DNA of 32,950 nt, from assembly GCA_023257515.1 (NCBI GenBank), contig JALRCA010000017.1:1-32950 (forward strand), written 5' to 3'. This stretch comes from Aeromicrobium sp. GTDB lineage: Bacteria; Actinomycetota; Actinomycetes; Propionibacteriales; Nocardioidaceae. Under the pieces are notes generated by a model, which made no database searches, was not told the origin of the DNA, and was given only the letters and a program-made list of their open reading frames with translations. The position numbers and the translations under genes were made by a program. Positions 31,858 to 32,950 of the stretch are shown here, piece by piece (within the stretch, counting starts at the first letter, position 1; every line of letters begins with the position of its first letter).

Positions 31858-32950
31858 GACTGGGGCAACAACGGTCGGCCCGCGCGCATTTCCTCGACGA
31901 GTGACCCGACGACGGCATCGAGCCGTCCGTCGTTGGCAGCGGCCACCGCGCGCTGGCGCTGGTACGAGGCTCCGCCCTCGACGATGTCCAGGACGCCGCC
32001 CAGCTCGTCGACGCAGTCGAGTCGCTCCGCGACGGGCTCGAGGCGCGTGAGCAGGCGGCGCAGGTCGTCGGTCACGACGTCCTCCTCGGCGTGCTCGTCG
32101 AGGATGAGGATCGCGTCCATGCCGTAGCGGGCCGAGCGCCACTTGTTCTCCTGCGCGAACCACGGCGGCAGGTTAGGGATCGCGCGGCCGGCGTCCAGCT
32201 CGGACGAGAAGTGCTCGACGAGGCAGTGCGTGAGCGCCGAGATGCTGAGCAGCTCCGACATCGAGGGGATGCCGTCGCACACGCGGACCTCGAGGGTCCC
32301 GAACTTGGGCGAGGGCCGCAGGTCCCACCGGATCTCGTCGAAGATGTCGATGACCCCCGTGGTCGTGAGGTCGTCGACGTAGCGCTCGAGCTCCTCCCAC
32401 CGCTCGAAGTGGAACGGCAGCCCGGCCGTGGGGAGCTGCTGGAACATGAGGGCCCGGTTCGAGGCGTAGCCCGTGTCCTTGCCGCCCCAGAACGGGGACG
32501 ACGCGCTCAGCGCCTGCAGGTGGCCGTAGTACGAGAGCATCGCGTTGCTGATGGGCAGGACCTTGTCGCGGTCCTCGATGCCGACGTGCACGTGGACCCC
32601 GTAGATGAGCATCTGGCGGCCCCACCACTGCGTCCGGTCGATGAGGGTGGCGTAGCGCTCCTTGTCGGTGACGCGCTGGTTGTCCCAGCGGGCGAAGGGG
32701 TGGGTCCCGGCACACATGAGCTCGACGCGCAGCCGGTCGGTGACGGTGCGGATCAGGTCGATGTTGCGCTGCAGGTCCTCCCCCGCGCCGCGCACGGTGC
32801 GGGCCACGCCCGAGACCACCTCGACGGTGTTGAGCAGGAGCTCCTGGCGGATGTGGGGATGCTGCGAGCCGTCGAGCGGGGCGACGGCGTCGAGCACGTA
32901 CTCGGCGACCTGGCGCAGGTCACCGGAGTCGGTGTCGACGAGGGCGAGCT
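31854..32950 (-). CDS. Glutamate-cysteine ligase family 2 (YbdK/EgtA-like), 5'-partial
   Basis: The gene enters from the right edge; 365 codons are visible and its start is outside. The first visible residues ([21 protein letters not shown]) match the family segment (E)LxLVDxxTGDL. Later marks are [32 protein letters not shown], and [19 protein letters not shown], which carry ATP/Mg residues of GCS2 ligases. Such enzymes join glutamate and cysteine or a related amine to a carboxylate. Co-translation with a DsbA-like thiol protein suggests low-molecular-weight thiol metabolism; the exact product is not determined. Confidence 0.88.
   Translation of the reverse strand, partial: LALVDTDSGDLRQVAEYVLDAVAPLDGSQHPHIRQELLLNTVEVVSGVARTVRGAGEDLQRNIDLIRTVTDRLRVELMCAGTHPFARWDNQRVTDKERYATLIDRTQWWGRQMLIYGVHVHVGIEDRDKVLPISNAMLSYYGHLQALSASSPFWGGKDTGYASNRALMFQQLPTAGLPFHFERWEELERYVDDLTTTGVIDIFDEIRWDLRPSPKFGTLEVRVCDGIPSMSELLSISALTHCLVEHFSSELDAGRAIPNLPPWFAQENKWRSARYGMDAILILDEHAEEDVVTDDLRRLLTRLEPVAERLDCVDELGGVLDIVEGGASYQRQRAVAAANDGRLDAVVGSLVEEMRAGRPLLPQS

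Overview
The window is high-GC DNA (above 70% G+C in most lines) with short intergenic gaps, ATGA-type gene overlaps and several start codons placed 6-7 nt after a -10-like hexamer. Together with the protein families present (an actinobacterial IolB/C/D/E set, a RpiB of the mycobacterial SGNGE type, a DsbA protein resembling the mycothiol-dependent nitroreductases, and a DEPPF-type C-terminal tip), this points to an actinobacterium. A Nocardioidaceae-like host is my guess; the sequence does not prove it.

Region 1 (1-15,800) is an inositol catabolism and uptake locus. A minus-strand run of 12 genes (14,939 down to 1,841) encodes IolE, IolC, a Cgl0158-type aldolase, IolB, IolD, IolA, an ABC importer (lipoprotein, permease, single-domain ATPase), two Gfo/Idh/MocA dehydrogenases and a TIM-barrel isomerase. 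Most junctions overlap by 1-4 nt; the two real gaps flank the binding-protein gene, and one holds a perfect 14-bp hairpin. The pathway reads as inositol uptake, oxidation, dehydration (IolE), ring hydrolysis (IolD), isomerisation (IolB), phosphorylation (IolC), aldol cleavage, and oxidation of malonate semialdehyde (IolA). A divergent GntR/UTRA regulator sits at the operon head behind three palindromes spaced exactly 16 bp apart. A LacI regulator, divergent from a truncated phytanoyl-CoA-dioxygenase-like gene, sits at the tail.

Region 2 (about 15,850-18,300) is a lower-GC patch (57-62% in the lines I counted) with one large gene. It encodes a membrane-anchored HerA/FtsK-type ATPase whose last residues, EDDEPPF, look like the C-terminal interaction tip of actinobacterial SSB.

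Region 3 (18,360-32,950) is mostly housekeeping: two tandem SRPBCC proteins and an alpha/beta hydrolase, trigger factor, a Tat-exported PhoD phosphatase divergent from an LLM flavin oxidoreductase, a DUF1304 membrane protein, tRNA-Pro(TGG), an old-yellow-enzyme reductase, a renalase-like FAD oxidoreductase, a P-loop kinase-like protein, tRNA-Gly(TCC), a membrane SpoIIE-type phosphatase, a Nei-like DNA glycosylase, RpiB, a DsbA-like protein and a partial GCS2-family glutamate-cysteine ligase.

The least explained material is non-genic or repeat-like: a 36-bp in-frame element found twice at the IolD N-terminus and once inside IolB; a three-copy, about 56-bp palindromic repeat (two copies lie just 3' of the tRNAs); a nested 79-bp palindrome between phoD and tig; and hairpins that seem to form the 5' leaders of both tRNAs.
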